Assembly: GCA_020631355.1 (NCBI GenBank)
Contig: JAHDHL010000027.1
Span: 1-64,000, forward strand
Source: Saprospiraceae bacterium
Lineage (GTDB): Bacteria; Bacteroidota; Bacteroidia; Chitinophagales; Saprospiraceae
Length of the DNA stretch: 64,000 nt
Direction: 5' to 3'
Shown here: piece after piece, positions 63,583 through 64,000 of the stretch
How the letters are laid out: the number at the start of each line of letters is the position of its first letter
Numbering within the stretch: position 1 is the first letter of the stretch
The notes under the pieces: generated by a model
Seen by the model: only the letters and a program-made list of their open reading frames with translations
Told to the model about the DNA's origin: nothing
The model's database searches: none
Program-made: the position numbers and the translations under genes

Positions 63583-64000
63583 TTACACTAATATAGCATC
63601 TTCCACCCTATCCTTGGCTACGGCCCGGCGATTCACTACCTCATCAAACTTTGATTCATAATGCTTATGATTCGTTCCCATAATCGTATCCCAGAAATTA
63701 AAGTAGAAACCAAAATTACCATTTCCATTCTTATGGTGCATATTATGATGTGTGGATGAATTCACCCATTTCAAAACCGGATGCTTCAACCACCACTTGG
63801 GGTATATCTCGAATCCCAGATGACCGATGACATTGAACACGAAAGAAAACACTCCGAAAATCGCCAATACCGCCGGATGGAAAGGCAATAACAATACGGC
63901 TATCGGTACGAAAGCGAATTCTGCCAAGGACTCCATCGGATGGAATGCCATCGCAGCCCAAGGAGTAGGATTATGGGATTTATGGTGAATGGCATGGAAT
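63583..64000 (-). CDS. Sterol desaturase/fatty acid hydroxylase family protein, 5' end outside the window
   Basis: The minus-strand frame is open to the right edge; the visible part, about 139 residues, begins FHAIHHKSHNPTPWAAMAFH, i.e. the frame continues upstream of the first visible ATG. The iron-binding histidine boxes of the di-iron membrane desaturase/hydroxylase superfamily are seen as HAIHH and, later, STHHNMHHKNG, with NFWDTIMGT after them as in sterol desaturase-like and fatty acid hydroxylase proteins. Several hydrophobic stretches lie between. The substrate is unknown; lipid or isoprenoid modification is the family role. It ends 25 bases before the LytS gene. Confidence 0.87.
   Translation of the reverse strand, partial: FHAIHHKSHNPTPWAAMAFHPMESLAEFAFVPIAVLLLPFHPAVLAIFGVFSFVFNVIGHLGFEIYPKWWLKHPVLKWVNSSTHHNMHHKNGNGNFGFYFNFWDTIMGTNHKHYESKFDEVVNRRAVAKDRVEDAILV

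Overview
The window is a stretch of chromosome from a member of the phylum Bacteroidota, probably a gliding or surface-living, environmental lineage. The evidence is type IX secretion (T9SS) sorting domains on at least four proteins (type A tails on three, a gliding-motility-type C-terminus on a giant protein), a TonB receptor with a carboxypeptidase-regulatory-like N-domain, LytS/LytTR two-component pairs, a Bacteroidota-style LysA, and several promoter-like TAnnTTTG elements just upstream of genes. The DNA is AT-rich and gene-dense. I saw no rRNA, tRNA, CRISPR array, phage or insertion sequence, so this looks like core or slowly evolving accessory chromosome rather than an island.

Layout. 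1-0.54 kb: 3' part missing of a DUF1508 (YegP-like) repeat protein. 1.2-5.3 kb: a CheB-CheR-PAS-histidine kinase fusion. 5.3-7.2 kb: a UPF1/IGHMBP2-like helicase. 7.3-11.1 kb: two unrecognised or weakly recognised proteins, LysA, and a six-helix membrane protein. 11.2-13.5 kb: two secreted proteins of the EreA/ChaN and TraB/TIKI type. 13.8-15.5 kb: a LytS-LytTR pair. 15.5-19.1 kb: amine oxidase and TonB receptor. 19.3-22.9 kb: tandem FG-GAP/ASPIC secreted paralogues. 22.9-26.8 kb: EI24-like membrane protein, lipocalin-like lipoprotein, UbiA-like protein, secreted arylsulfotransferase-like protein. 27.1-29.6 kb: HNH protein and a DUF255 thioredoxin-like protein. 29.8-32.4 kb: lipoprotein, ECF sigma factor and a protein that appears to span both membranes and to act as its anti-sigma factor. 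32.4-34.2 kb: 7TM-PAS histidine kinase.

34.3-50.5 kb is one reading frame of 5,395 codons: a secreted giant protein with a signal peptide, adhesin-like and PKD-like N-terminal regions, seven tandem copies of an about 389-residue super-repeat (each of five SprB-like modules), three Cys-rich repeats, and a gliding-motility-type T9SS C-terminal domain. 50.8-52.1 kb: ferredoxin, IscX and KdsC. 52.2-59.2 kb: a same-strand envelope-chemistry run of MBOAT acyltransferase, SGNH partner, UbiA prenyltransferase, strictosidine-synthase-like protein, CoA-transferase and GT-C glycosyltransferase. 59.3-61.8 kb: two tandem membrane-anchored class C serine hydrolases. 61.8-63.6 kb: a second LytTR/LytS pair. 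63.6 kb to the end: a partial sterol desaturase/fatty acid hydroxylase.

The strongest candidates for unusual biology are the giant super-repeat protein, the ECF sigma/dual-membrane anti-sigma operon and the lipid/envelope modification run. How these work together is inference from gene order: envelope assembly, surface display and envelope sensing dominate the window.
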